64,000 bases of DNA from Nitrospira sp. (lineage in GTDB: Bacteria; Nitrospirota; Nitrospiria; Nitrospirales; Nitrospiraceae), in assembly GCA_030123565.1 (NCBI GenBank), contig CP126122.1, positions 2,305,001-2,369,000 of the forward strand, given 5' to 3'. The number at the start of each line of letters is the position of its first letter. The stretch's first letter is position 1. A program made the translations under genes and the position numbers. Shown here one piece after another: positions 8,772-17,550 of this stretch. The notes below the pieces were generated by a model, which was not told the DNA's origin, made no database searches, and was given only the letters and a program-made list of their open reading frames with translations.

Positions 8772-9839
8772 TTACCGCGCCCCTTCACCCATGAACATAA
8801 CCTTCACAGTATAAACGACGATTCGTAAGTCAAGAATTAATGACAGATTCTTCACATAAAAAAGATCGTACTGAAGTTTCACATGAGAATCTTCCTTCGA
8901 AGCCCCGTACCGAAAACGCGTTTGTGCCCAACCGGTAATTCCTGGACGAACGGTGTGTCTTAAATCGTAGTATGGTATTGTATTCCTCAATTCCTGCACG
9001 AATACAGGACGTTCGGGTCTGGGCCCGACCAGACTCATTTCGCCCTTCATAACGTTTATCAACTGAGGCAGTTCATCCAATCTCCATTTTCGGATCCATC
9101 GTCCGACCCTGGATATACGTGGATCTTGCGTCGATGCCCATCTTGCCCCACTTTGTTCAGCATCCTGACGCATGGACCTGAACTTCCAAATCATATAAGG
9201 ACGGCCACGCAATCCCACTCGCATTTGCCTGTAAAAAACAGGACCTGAAGAATCGAGCTTGATGAGAATTGCCAGAAAAAATACCAACGGTAGAAGTACT
9301 ATCATCCCCACAATCGAAATTAAGATATCCAGACACCGCTTCAAAACCATGGTGACCAATCGACGGCGAAACCCTGTCGAAAAAATGAGAGCACTCGGTT
9401 TGAGATGGTCAATCGAAAGCCGTCCAGACTCTTCTTCATACAAGTAGTGGCCATCGACAACATCTCGGCCCATGGCCTTCATGTCCAAGAGAGTTTGGAC
9501 CGGCAGAACCGCACGACGGTCTTCTAGACATACCGCCACCGTATGAACTTGATACCGCTCAGCAATCTCAAACAGTTGATCGTATGTGCCGATGATACTC
9601 GGATTGACCAATCGTTCGCCGATACGACTCATATCCTTATCAAGAAAACCGACTACTTCTGTAAATCCTGTACGCTTCGACATCAGGGTTTGACACAGAT
9701 CTCGGGCTAGGGGTCCGACTCCAAGAATCAACACTCGGCGTTTTAGCTTAGGAAAGCTAACCGATACTGAAACCAGAGGTTGTTGAAGTGCTACACCCTC
9801 TACCTCAATTTCCTGTTCGGACTTACTTGAGCTGTTCAT
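8772..9839 (-). CDS. undecaprenyl-phosphate sugar phosphotransferase, short form
   Basis: The initiating sugar-phosphate transferase that loads the first sugar on the lipid carrier. The catalytic C-terminal half is complete: membrane segment CLDILISIVGMIVLLPLV, then YRQMRVGLRGRPYMIWKFRSM, WRLDELPQLINVMKGEMSLV, GPRPERP and RPGITGWAQ. The N-terminal half is a Rossmann-like domain (RRVLILGVGPLARDLCQTLM). Typical EpsB/WbaP-like members are about 460 residues and begin with four membrane spans; these are missing here, leaving about 355 residues. The ATG at 9839 overlaps the kinase gene by 17 bp, and a longer frame from 9893 adds no membrane segment. Confidence 0.88.
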   Translation of the reverse strand: MNSSSKSEQEIEVEGVALQQPLVSVSVSFPKLKRRVLILGVGPLARDLCQTLMSKRTGFTEVVGFLDKDMSRIGERLVNPSIIGTYDQLFEIAERYQVHTVAVCLEDRRAVLPVQTLLDMKAMGRDVVDGHYLYEEESGRLSIDHLKPSALIFSTGFRRRLVTMVLKRCLDILISIVGMIVLLPLVFFLAILIKLDSSGPVFYRQMRVGLRGRPYMIWKFRSMRQDAEQSGARWASTQDPRISRVGRWIRKWRLDELPQLINVMKGEMSLVGPRPERPVFVQELRNTIPYYDLRHTVRPGITGWAQTRFRYGASKEDSHVKLQYDLFYVKNLSLILDLRIVVYTVKVMFMGEGAR

Positions 9840-12171
9840 GGTGAGCTTCGCGGTAATACTCTTGCTGCATGTAATAGGGGGTGGTATGAGCATCTAAGCC
9901 ATTCAGAATAATTCCAACATGAACGGTGTCACCAATGGCCTTCAACGCTTTTTGTACGACATCGCGACCTGTCATGCTTGCCTTAACGACATAGGCAAGA
10001 ACATCCGCCATACTCGCCAGTACATGCATATCTGCAAGAGGTAACACGGGCGGAGCATCAATGATCACATAGTCAAACTTTTCTTTCAGTTCTGAAATCA
10101 AATCAGCCAGCTGATGCATCTTGGATAAAGCCAACGGGTTATCCCCCACTCCCCCTGCGGTAAGGATCCATGGTCCCACCTCGCCCAGTCGCTGCATACA
10201 ATCCTCAACGACCTTAGTTCCACGAAGTACTTCCGCCAACCCTGGTTGCTGCCAAACGCCTGCGTAGATATGCTGCATAGGCCGCTTGAGGTCACAATCA
10301 ATCACGACGGTTCTGCGGTCAAGGTCTTTTGCCAGAACGTATCCAAGATTGAGCGCTGTGGACGACTTTCCTTCGCCCATTACGGCACTTGTAACAACAA
10401 TTGCCGTGCTCTTTCGTTCACCGGTCATTAACTCAAGGCGCGTAGCCGCAACCCGATATTGTTCTGCTACAAATGAGAGTGGTCTCCACATCGAAACCAA
10501 TTCAAGGCCTGGTGTCGGGTTATGTAGCTGACCACTCTGACTTCGATGCTTTCCGGTTGTAGCAATGGGAAGCCCTCCCGTCATTTGGAAGTCATCGTTT
10601 TGCCTGTTTTGCCCGGATAACAACAATGCAGACGAACGATTCTTTTGCGAAAGCGCTCGTACAGTCTGCATGGTGCCCCCGAATGCACTTTCATATAGTG
10701 GAATAGATGCAATAACAGGAAGGCCTAATGTGATTTCGACTTCTTCAGCAGACCGGAATCCTCGTCCCATGAGTTCAAGACCCACCGCTCCCCCGAACCC
10801 TAACACACAACCTAGCGCGAGACCAGCGAGCATAATGAGAGGAATGTTAGGAACAACGGGAACCACCGGAGTATAGGCTGGATCTACCACACTAAATTTT
10901 GCACCCTTACGACCTTGGGCCAAACTTTTTTGCATTCCCGCACTAAGCTTCTTGTCTAACAACGACTGATAATTTTTCTGAAGATTGTCGTAATCCCGCT
11001 CCAGCGTCTTTAATTTTTGCTCTCGCTCAGGGGTTCGCTCCACCCTTCGCTCATACTGAGACATTTCCACAGAAATGTGTGCTTGGCGGCGCTTCACTGC
11101 ATCCAGTTCAAGAACTATATCCTCTCTCTGCTTCAATAGTTCGGCATGATACGGATCAATTACCTTCCGTTTTGTTTTTTTCCCGCCAGATGGCTCATCA
11201 GCCGTCTCATTATCAGGTAATAAGTCACGATACTGCGCCGACGTCATCTCCCTAAGCTTCTTGATCTCTTCCTTGACTTGTACAAGATCAGGATACGTTT
11301 CCTTATATACCGAAGAAAGCTCCACTAACCGTCGTTCCAACTCTTTGATCCGCGCCAAACGAGGATCTTTATTGCGTTTGGGTGAGTTCCCAGGAGAATC
11401 ACTGATTTCTCCCGTCTCCTCATAATCTTTAATTGATTTATCAATTTGGACCAAGCGGTTGGCCAAATTCTGAGCTTGCTCACTCTGCGACTTCATGTCG
11501 TCCTGAAGCCTGTCTAACTTGCGAAGATTAGCGTCAATTTGCTGAGGAAGCTCGCCTAAATGTTGTTGTTTGAACTCCGAAATTATTTTTTCTTTTGCTT
11601 CTAAATCTGCTTTCGCGTGTTTAAGCTCCAGCCCCAGAAAATCTTCTGCAGCTTCAACCCCTCGCTCCCGATCCTTGAGTGTTTCTTCAATGAACAGATC
11701 GCTGAGTCGCGAAGTTACATCTCTGGCAACAATGGGGTCTTCATTTAAAAATGACAGCGTAATAAACAACTTGTCTTTGGTGGGATCAACCTTGATGGAT
11801 CCTCGCATGGCTCGAATGGCATTCTCCGACTGCGCAGCATCGGGATGATCCTTTTCATATCCAAAAAGTCCAAACTCCCCGGCAATTTGCCCAAGTGTTT
11901 TTCTGCCCATCACAAACTGCCGCACTTCCATAACACGATCCTCGAGAGTAGGCGCGTATGGCCCACCCGCCGGGTGAGGGCCACTCACAATAGACTCTTG
12001 TATCTTTGCACCCTCAAACCACATTTTTGTACTTGACTGATAGATCTTTGGCATGAGCGCACATACCACGCCGGCGATGCTAAGCGATACAAGGATCGAA
12101 GATATAACCAGCCATTTCCGGCTGACGATTGCTCGCCAATAGTCCTCTGGGGCTAACGTACGTGTGTTCAT
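9823..12171 (-). CDS. Wzz-type chain-length regulator fused to BY-kinase
   Basis: A 782-residue fusion controlling exopolysaccharide length and assembly at the inner membrane. The N-terminus has a membrane span (about 16-37) and a Wzz domain. Long coiled-coil helices occupy about 170-410, and a second span lies near 440-465 (IPLIMLAGLALGCVLG). The cytoplasmic tyrosine kinase follows: Walker A GEGKSS at 599-604, Walker A' VVIDCDLKRP at about 622-631 and Walker B YVIIDAPP near 702-709. The tail carries a tyrosine cluster (PYYMQQEYY, Y766/767/772/773), the usual autophosphorylation site. The ATG overlaps the upstream stop as ATGA. Confidence 0.93.
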   Translation of the reverse strand: MNTRTLAPEDYWRAIVSRKWLVISSILVSLSIAGVVCALMPKIYQSSTKMWFEGAKIQESIVSGPHPAGGPYAPTLEDRVMEVRQFVMGRKTLGQIAGEFGLFGYEKDHPDAAQSENAIRAMRGSIKVDPTKDKLFITLSFLNEDPIVARDVTSRLSDLFIEETLKDRERGVEAAEDFLGLELKHAKADLEAKEKIISEFKQQHLGELPQQIDANLRKLDRLQDDMKSQSEQAQNLANRLVQIDKSIKDYEETGEISDSPGNSPKRNKDPRLARIKELERRLVELSSVYKETYPDLVQVKEEIKKLREMTSAQYRDLLPDNETADEPSGGKKTKRKVIDPYHAELLKQREDIVLELDAVKRRQAHISVEMSQYERRVERTPEREQKLKTLERDYDNLQKNYQSLLDKKLSAGMQKSLAQGRKGAKFSVVDPAYTPVVPVVPNIPLIMLAGLALGCVLGFGGAVGLELMGRGFRSAEEVEITLGLPVIASIPLYESAFGGTMQTVRALSQKNRSSALLLSGQNRQNDDFQMTGGLPIATTGKHRSQSGQLHNPTPGLELVSMWRPLSFVAEQYRVAATRLELMTGERKSTAIVVTSAVMGEGKSSTALNLGYVLAKDLDRRTVVIDCDLKRPMQHIYAGVWQQPGLAEVLRGTKVVEDCMQRLGEVGPWILTAGGVGDNPLALSKMHQLADLISELKEKFDYVIIDAPPVLPLADMHVLASMADVLAYVVKASMTGRDVVQKALKAIGDTVHVGIILNGLDAHTTPYYMQQEYYREAHHEQLK

Positions 12172-13799
12172 TTTTTTGTATCGCCCCCTCCTCCCAATTC
12201 AGATTTTCCAGTTGCCGAAGACGATCCTCCAGATGGACTTTCCCAAAAAGCGCCAGACCGAAAAAAATCGCCGCGCGGTGCATACGCATAAGTAAATCCG
12301 ATGAGGACGACGTGCTTGGAGAAACTCAAGTCTCCCACGCCGGCAGTATTCACCTGATTGTCGAACATTAGCCATCGATGACTGACCATTGCAGTCAACG
12401 TAGGAGTGATGAGGTAGTTAAGCATGACGGTAGTGCCGTAACTATTGAATGTCGTACCGATGTTCTGGCTTGTGAAACTACTATGAGAAAAGTTGAGAAG
12501 GGCTTGCCCGGTCAATCGATCGGTAATGCCGGCAGCCCCTCCTAAACTGACCACATGGCTATAAATAGGGCCAGCCGATTGAACAAAACTTGGATATACT
12601 CCCAAATTATACATAAGCGTTGCACGGTATGAACCAGGCGCGGCAATCCCACCTGGAATATTCATCCCGGACATAATCGGAAGAAAGCCTCCACCGGTCA
12701 ATCCAGCCCCTCCCTGCGAACCGGTAACATCCTGGATTTCACTGCCAATCTTCCTGAGGAACGATGACCCGGACGCATAGCTCACAGAAAATCCCCCCGT
12801 CGGAATCAGCGCCGCCGGCCTTCTGCCCTGACCTCCCGAAGCACTCGAATCGGGAACAGGCTCGATAAGTGCCGCTCCGCCGTTGACTGTTGAACTCAGT
12901 TCTCGCGTCCAGATCCTTCCCCAGGCGAGGGCTGCATTGTGCGTGGCATAGTCACCAAATTGCGCTTGAGACATGTGATTGTACGTATACCTAACATTCA
13001 ACATATCTGCGGCAGAAAGTCTCGCTGTAGGTCCAGCACTGATTGAATGTGCAGTAGTGTCGAATACCGTATTTCCCGTCTGACCAGAAGAAGGTGTGAC
13101 TGGGGTAAGAGATCCGCCAAAACTCATTTGTGAATAGAGATATGTGGTCTGAAAATCGGTGGTTGGTGAAAGCGCGTATGAATTGGCAAATCCTACGCTG
13201 TACATAGAGGTTCTAATGCGCTGGGTGATCTGTCCCGAGTCAACGGGCCCTGCGACACCAATACCACCGCCCCCGAACCCTCCGAAGCCACCGCCCCCGA
13301 AACCGCTAAACCCACCACCACCGAAACCGCCACCACCTAGTCCATTTGCACCGAAAGCCGAAGTCGACGGTGAATAGCGATAGGTACCCAACAGATTGAA
13401 TGCCGTCATTCGCGGCAGAAGCCGACGCACTACCTCGGACACATTTATACCGCCGGATGCAAAAAGCCCCACGTTATCAAGTCCTGAGTTATGCGCAAAT
13501 TTTTGAATGACCGCTCCAGCTGACAGATTTGTCTTCACAAGCATATTGCCCTGAGACAAGTTCAACTGAGGAGTGAATGTCGTGATGAGGTCATCTGCTT
13601 TTGTTCCGGCAGTGAGTTGTGATTTGGGGGCAAAAAAAACGTTGCTATCATATTGTTCCATGATTGAAAGCGACGGAACAAGACGAAGCTGCTGAGCAAC
13701 AGAGTCGGTTGCGCTCCACCACGACACAACAACCAGTGCCGAAACCCAAAAACTAACTCGACAAACCTTCAAGAACTGGTCACGGCACAACAATGACAT
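12168..13799 (-). CDS. outer-membrane beta-barrel exopolysaccharide protein
   Basis: About 543 residues with an N-terminal signal (CRVSFWVSALVVVSWWSA, probable cleavage after SVA), then long alternating amphipathic strands typical of an outer-membrane barrel. It resembles the barrel proteins (TIGR03016-like) of PEP-CTERM/XrtA exopolysaccharide loci. A Gly/Phe-rich stretch of GGGGF and GFGGF units is encoded at about 13,258-13,340 and probably forms a flexible loop. I place the start at ATG 13799, overlapping the upstream stop by 20 bp, because the longer frame from 13940 runs through the coding sequence of its neighbour. It may form the pore or docking site for secreted polymer. The exact function is inferred. 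Confidence 0.75.
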   Translation of the reverse strand: MSLLCRDQFLKVCRVSFWVSALVVVSWWSATDSVAQQLRLVPSLSIMEQYDSNVFFAPKSQLTAGTKADDLITTFTPQLNLSQGNMLVKTNLSAGAVIQKFAHNSGLDNVGLFASGGINVSEVVRRLLPRMTAFNLLGTYRYSPSTSAFGANGLGGGGFGGGGFSGFGGGGFGGFGGGGIGVAGPVDSGQITQRIRTSMYSVGFANSYALSPTTDFQTTYLYSQMSFGGSLTPVTPSSGQTGNTVFDTTAHSISAGPTARLSAADMLNVRYTYNHMSQAQFGDYATHNAALAWGRIWTRELSSTVNGGAALIEPVPDSSASGGQGRRPAALIPTGGFSVSYASGSSFLRKIGSEIQDVTGSQGGAGLTGGGFLPIMSGMNIPGGIAAPGSYRATLMYNLGVYPSFVQSAGPIYSHVVSLGGAAGITDRLTGQALLNFSHSSFTSQNIGTTFNSYGTTVMLNYLITPTLTAMVSHRWLMFDNQVNTAGVGDLSFSKHVVLIGFTYAYAPRGDFFRSGAFWESPSGGSSSATGKSELGGGGDTKK

Positions 13800-14403
13800 C
13801 ACCAGCCTTGAGGAAGAAATTTCCCTCCGAGTTTTTGCCTTGAATGATATCTTCATAGGGAACGGGAATCTGAATCTGCTTTGGTTGACCTTGACCATTC
13901 GGGACGACCCGCAGCACATGAATCTTGTTTCGAGAAGCAAATGTCGTAAAACCCCCGGCTAATGAAATACCTTGCAAAACGGTCGCGTAGGACTTTAGCG
14001 GTACCTTCCCTGGCTTTGAAACTTCCCCCAATACATAGACATAGTAACTATTCACCTCTTTGACTTGCACCGACACGGTTGGGTTTGACATAAATTCTGC
14101 CAACCCGTCTGCAATTCTCTTAGCCAGGACATTAGCCGTCATTCCTGCTGCCTGCACATCACCAATCAACGGCATTGAAATTTTCCCATCAGGGCGAATG
14201 ATCACTTCCCGCGATAACTCTTGATTTCGCCACACATTTACAACCACGATGTCCTCTGGTCCTAACAAAAACTCATTCGGAGGGATATAGGTAACGTTAA
14301 AATCCACTTGTTCATTGCCTATCCAGCATCCTGGAAGGGTCAGAAGAACACTAAAGGCAATACATACCCCCCCTTGCAACCTTCTGCAACCGAAAGTTTT
14401 CAA
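13780..14403 (-). CDS. Wza-like polysaccharide export lipoprotein
   Basis: A polysaccharide export protein of 207 residues. The signal ends in a lipobox (LTLPGC), so it is likely lipidated. The Poly_export domain starts at FLLGPEDIVVVNVWRNQELS and runs through IRPDGKISMPLIGDVQAAG, followed by one SLBB-type domain (VYVLGEVSKPGKVPLKS). It is shorter than Escherichia coli Wza (about 380 residues) and lacks the C-terminal membrane helix, so it may line a periplasmic gate with the separate barrel protein forming the outer pore. It is paralogous to the next gene upstream, 61 bp away. Confidence 0.9.
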   Translation of the reverse strand: MKTFGCRRLQGGVCIAFSVLLTLPGCWIGNEQVDFNVTYIPPNEFLLGPEDIVVVNVWRNQELSREVIIRPDGKISMPLIGDVQAAGMTANVLAKRIADGLAEFMSNPTVSVQVKEVNSYYVYVLGEVSKPGKVPLKSYATVLQGISLAGGFTTFASRNKIHVLRVVPNGQGQPKQIQIPVPYEDIIQGKNSEGNFFLKAGDVIVVP

Positions 14404-14464
14404 TTTCCAAACTCCTTTTAGTTCTCTTCTGCGGACGTCATGGGCTAAATCGTATCAACAGCCT

Positions 14465-15166
14465 TTACCTCGAAGGCAATACCACCATGGTTTCAGACGG
14501 CACGACAATTTGATCTCCCGGTTTCAATTCTATGTTTTGATCAGAGCCATCTCTTAGGACAATATCGTCATAACTTGCCTTAATCTTATTTAACCCTTCA
14601 CCATCTTTTCCAAATCGAAAGACTACGATCTTATTGCGCGCAGCCACTTGTGTAAAGCCATGCGCAATCGTAATTGCCTGCAGTAAAGTGGTTTTGCTCT
14701 TGAGTGGATATTTACCGGGTGCATTTACCTCGCCAAGAACATAAATTTGATAACTGTTCACCTCACGAACCAGGATCGAAACTGTTGGATTTTCCATATA
14801 GGATTTCAGCCGCGCCGAAATTTCTTCAGTCAACTGCGCCGCAGTCCGTCCGACTGCCGACACATCACCAATCAGCGGCAAAGAGATTCTTCCATCAGGC
14901 CGAACCTGAACTTGCTTGGAAAGGTCTGCGTTTTTCCATACCGTAATTTCTAGGACATCTTCGGGACCCATAATGTAATCTGGCGTTACCGTAAGAGAAG
15001 ATTTTTCTGCTCCCTCTATTCCATGTCTCGTACCGGAGGGGCTTGTCCCTGGGGATGATCCGGCCACCAAGATCAATCTGGGCACCTGGTCCAATTGACC
15101 TGCAAACACCATATTCGTCAAACTGCCAATAAAAACACTCACACAAATTAACACTTTTGCATTCAT
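14465..15166 (-). CDS. Wza-like polysaccharide export protein (second copy)
   Basis: A paralogue of the downstream gene, 233 residues. It has the same Poly_export core (YIMGPEDVLEITVWKNADLS, RPDGRISLPLIGDVSAVG) and SLBB domain (IYVLGEVNAPGKYPLKS). The N-terminus looks like a Sec signal (VLICVSVFIGSLTNMVFAG) with cleavage near VFA, and there is no lipobox cysteine. One copy is therefore soluble and one lipidated, which suggests the two form different rings or a hetero-oligomer. It lies 53 bp downstream of the PilZ gene and is cotranscribed with the rest of the operon. Confidence 0.9.
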   Translation of the reverse strand: MNAKVLICVSVFIGSLTNMVFAGQLDQVPRLILVAGSSPGTSPSGTRHGIEGAEKSSLTVTPDYIMGPEDVLEITVWKNADLSKQVQVRPDGRISLPLIGDVSAVGRTAAQLTEEISARLKSYMENPTVSILVREVNSYQIYVLGEVNAPGKYPLKSKTTLLQAITIAHGFTQVAARNKIVVFRFGKDGEGLNKIKASYDDIVLRDGSDQNIELKPGDQIVVPSETMVVLPSR

Positions 15167-15219
15167 GACTTATTCTCCTGAAGAAATTCGGACCAGCCAC
15201 TTTCAACTAACATTGGCAA

Positions 15220-15624
15220 CTATCTGTCCCCCATCGAGAATAGAAATTTGAGCCCGACAAAGTAGAACTTATCGTTCGCAGATGGGGGAAACGGCAATTT
15301 TCTCGTCCACCGAACCTCCGCCAAAGTTGGAGTTTCAGCGAGCGCGACAGGGGTCGGCACATGTACCTTCATCACCTGATCAAGTAATGGAACCTGATCC
15401 ATCAGCACCAGCATCCCTCCACTACTGATATTCAATGATAATGCTCGACCATGAATCACTCTAGCCGGTGCCTCGCCATTAGGAATAGACAATTCATACG
15501 GGATGGGTCGAAGAAGCGCCATTCTTTCGGCATGCTTCTGATGGGTTAGGACGATGGGCCAATCCCATTCTTGTTCTTGCCGAGCTAAAGAATTACTTTC
15601 ACGGCGAAAGTCATGCATCACCAC
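15220..15624 (-). CDS. PilZ domain protein
   Basis: A single PilZ domain protein of about 134 residues. The NISSGG motif (N/DxSxxG) and the following strands (GMLVLMDQVPLLDQVMKVHV) are clear; the arginine pair before them (RMALLRPIPYELSI) is a degenerate RxxxR box. PilZ domains bind cyclic di-GMP, so as the first gene of the exopolysaccharide operon it probably makes polymer production respond to that signal. AAAGGAG lies close to three possible starts (GTG 15624, GTG 15621, ATG 15618), and the choice between them is uncertain. Whether it still binds the ligand is uncertain because of the imperfect first motif. Confidence 0.8.
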   Translation of the reverse strand: MVMHDFRRESNSLARQEQEWDWPIVLTHQKHAERMALLRPIPYELSIPNGEAPARVIHGRALSLNISSGGMLVLMDQVPLLDQVMKVHVPTPVALAETPTLAEVRWTRKLPFPPSANDKFYFVGLKFLFSMGDR

Positions 15625-15676
15625 TAGACTCCTTTACTCATGCCATAAATTCACTTGCTCAACGAGATGGAACATT

Positions 15677-15700
15677 AACAGATACCAAAACAGATACCAA
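15677..15700. repeat. 12-bp perfect tandem repeat upstream of EPS operon
   Basis: AACAGATACCAA occurs twice without a gap, 50 bp upstream of the PilZ start in the 405-bp divergent region between the exopolysaccharide operon and the LuxR gene. A period of 12 bp close to one helical turn, in an intergenic region with a nearby regulator, suggests a protein-binding site. No transcription-factor family can be named from this motif. Confidence 0.55.
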
Positions 15701-15909
15701 TCGTTAAAAAACCCACACTATTCATCGTCTTACATGAGAAGCCTCGGCAAACCTATGATGATGTGTTCTCTCAGCCAATCAAGTGGGATGGAATCTGGAA
15801 GGAGTTGGCGTCTGTTAGGATCAACACCTTTAATTTGATTTTCTTTGTACCGAGTATAGAAGCAAGTGACTGACCGGACAATACCAACGATGCAGGAATA
15901 TTTCCCGCA

Positions 15910-15948
15910 AAAGTATTATTTGACTCCCTCGAAAGTATTATGTAGCAT
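15910..15948 (+). promoter_or_regulatory. candidate sigma-70 promoter of the LuxR gene with paired AAAGTATTAT boxes
   Basis: TTGACT at 15920-15925 and TAGCAT at 15943-15948 are separated by 17 bp, a good vegetative promoter spacing, giving a leader of about 75 nt before the GTG at 16030. Two copies of AAAGTATTAT (15910-15919 and 15932-15941) straddle the promoter, 22 bp apart or about two helical turns, so one face of the DNA could be bound by a dimer. This may be autoregulation by the LuxR-type protein; that is inference. Confidence 0.4.
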
Positions 15949-16029
15949 TACTAGTAGAACCATCACGCTTTAGGGTATCAGAAATAGTCCAATTGTCTAG
16001 CGAGGTCAAGGACCTTAGGGAGTAATGCC

Positions 16030-16641
16030 GTGACTCAAAGCGCAATCAACTCTCAGGAACCGGTAGATAACCTGGCCGACCAACGTACAGGTTCAGGAAT
16101 CGTCGTTCTGTCTTCTTCTATGCAACTCTTACACATGAATCGCCAAGCTACTGAACTGTCCAAGCTCATAAATATGGCGGAAAACGGCGGAAAACCAGCA
16201 AAAGCAGCCCAAGGAGTACTCCCCTCAGCCCTTACCGAACTTTGTGCTGAAATTATAAATGCATTGCAAGTTCGCACCGAGGCTAAAGATTGGGAGCAAT
16301 TCGAGATCAAGCGAGTGGCAGGGAATCCAAATCAACCCGTGCTCCTTCGCGGCTTTGGACTTCCTGACCGAAGCGGAATACAGCATGCTCGACTTGTTGT
16401 GACATTAGAAGAACTCGGGCGTCGCCAACAGCTTAATACGGATCAGGCCAAAGAACGATTTCAGCTTACGAACCGAGAACAATCGGTGGTCGAAAACCTT
16501 GCTAAGGGTTGGACCAATAAGGAAATTGCAAACGCCCTCAAAATCACCGAACAGACCGTCAAGGAACATATTAAACACATCATGCGGAAAACAAATTCCA
16601 CAACCCGCACAGGAGTTCTGGTTCAGATCTTCCGTTCTTAG
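16030..16641 (+). CDS. LuxR-family regulator with PAS-like N-terminus
   Basis: A 203-residue transcription factor. The C-terminal GerE-type HTH is complete: LTNREQSVVENLAKGWTNKE, then IANALKITEQTVKEHIKHIM, with the canonical LTxRE entry and VKxH recognition helix. The N-terminal 130 residues show a PAS-like opening (GIVVLSSSMQLLHMNRQATEL) and no receiver Asp, so it is not a classical response regulator. The start is a GTG preceded by GGGAG. It is divergent from the exopolysaccharide operon, and I infer it controls that operon. Confidence 0.88.
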   Translation: MTQSAINSQEPVDNLADQRTGSGIVVLSSSMQLLHMNRQATELSKLINMAENGGKPAKAAQGVLPSALTELCAEIINALQVRTEAKDWEQFEIKRVAGNPNQPVLLRGFGLPDRSGIQHARLVVTLEELGRRQQLNTDQAKERFQLTNREQSVVENLAKGWTNKEIANALKITEQTVKEHIKHIMRKTNSTTRTGVLVQIFRS

Positions 16642-17043
16642 GTCTCCTACAAGCCCCTTTGAACGCCTTGTCGATGGAACTCCCCCTATTAGGGCGACAT
16701 TTCTTTGACGTTGCTCCCATTCCGAGATAGTCATCAGCCAAAACAGACGATTTCTCCGGCGTCTTGGATGACCGACATTGGGTGATGAATTCATTCGACG
16801 TTGAGCTCTCTGGGCTTAATAAAATCCATCTGCCCAGCAAAGCTTGTTGCACGCTGACCCTACCATTCATCCAATATAGTAGCCTATTCAACACAGTGAA
16901 ATATTTTTGAGACATTCAGTCGCCCCATAACGGAACGACGCCTCATTATTTCAGCAACTTATATCGAGTGAAAATGGTCCAACATTTGCTCATACTCAAA
17001 CCGTCCCCTTTAAGAGGCTAGGGGGAGTGAAGGACTTCAACAG
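16642..17043. other. non-coding gap after the LuxR gene
   Basis: 402 bp without a supported gene, with moderately AT-rich sequence. A short imperfect hairpin (CCCCTTTAAGAGGCTAGGGG) lies just before the ribosome-binding site of the following lipoprotein gene, at about 17,005-17,025. I see no strong terminator or RNA gene. Confidence 0.45.
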
Positions 17044-17541
17044 ATGAGTAAGAAAAGGGAACTTAAATTGAGCCTGTTGGCCATCATGGCCATGGCTTTC
17101 TCTGCCGTTGGATGTCAGTCTAATCCCGTCACCACAGCTGTTCGATATGATAACGTCCGATTTATGGATTTATGGAATACGTACACCCATTGCCTGTCCA
17201 GCGAACAAGCGCACGCTGCAATGCTGGACTCGACCAAGTTATACGAGGTCAGCTTGGTTCAAGCACAGCGGTCGAGTCTCAAGACCTTCCTCCCCGCCCA
17301 GCTCAACAACATGGTGGCTCAACCTTCATTCAGACTGGCTGTAGATGTTCACGCGATGGCAGCTTCCTGCAGCCTTCACACTGGAGATCTGGCGCTGTCA
17401 GTCGGAGAGCATGACCTCGCAAGAAACCAGTTCCGACAGATTCTGAACGGCCATGTGCAATCCGACTCTTCGTACTATGCGGTACAAGCGCAGGCGCGGC
17501 TGGCTGCCCTCGAACTGACCCTTCAAGCTTCTCTCCAATAA
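17044..17541 (+). CDS. hypothetical lipoprotein
   Basis: 165 residues with a signal peptide and lipobox (MAMAFSAVGC), so probably a membrane-anchored lipoprotein. The mature part is mostly helical. Its ending (ARNQFRQILNGHV, then YYAVQAQARLAALELTL) resembles a tetratricopeptide-type helix pair, but I cannot name a family. It is followed 9 bp later by the convergent end of glgA, with no terminator hairpin visible between them. It is a monocistronic plus-strand gene downstream of the LuxR regulator, and a link to the exopolysaccharide system is possible but unsupported. Confidence 0.65.
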   Translation: MSKKRELKLSLLAIMAMAFSAVGCQSNPVTTAVRYDNVRFMDLWNTYTHCLSSEQAHAAMLDSTKLYEVSLVQAQRSSLKTFLPAQLNNMVAQPSFRLAVDVHAMAASCSLHTGDLALSVGEHDLARNQFRQILNGHVQSDSSYYAVQAQARLAALELTLQASLQ

Positions 17542-17550
17542 ACCGCTCGT

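Noticed and set aside
13258-13340. Short repeats that look like a CRISPR array
   Set aside because: The repeats code for glycine/phenylalanine units in frame, differ in length and have no spacers.
7835-15624. A complete XrtA/PEP-CTERM exosortase locus
   Set aside because: The polysaccharide genes fit, but no exosortase, PEP-CTERM protein or associated glycosyltransferase set is in the window, so I call it only XrtA-type.
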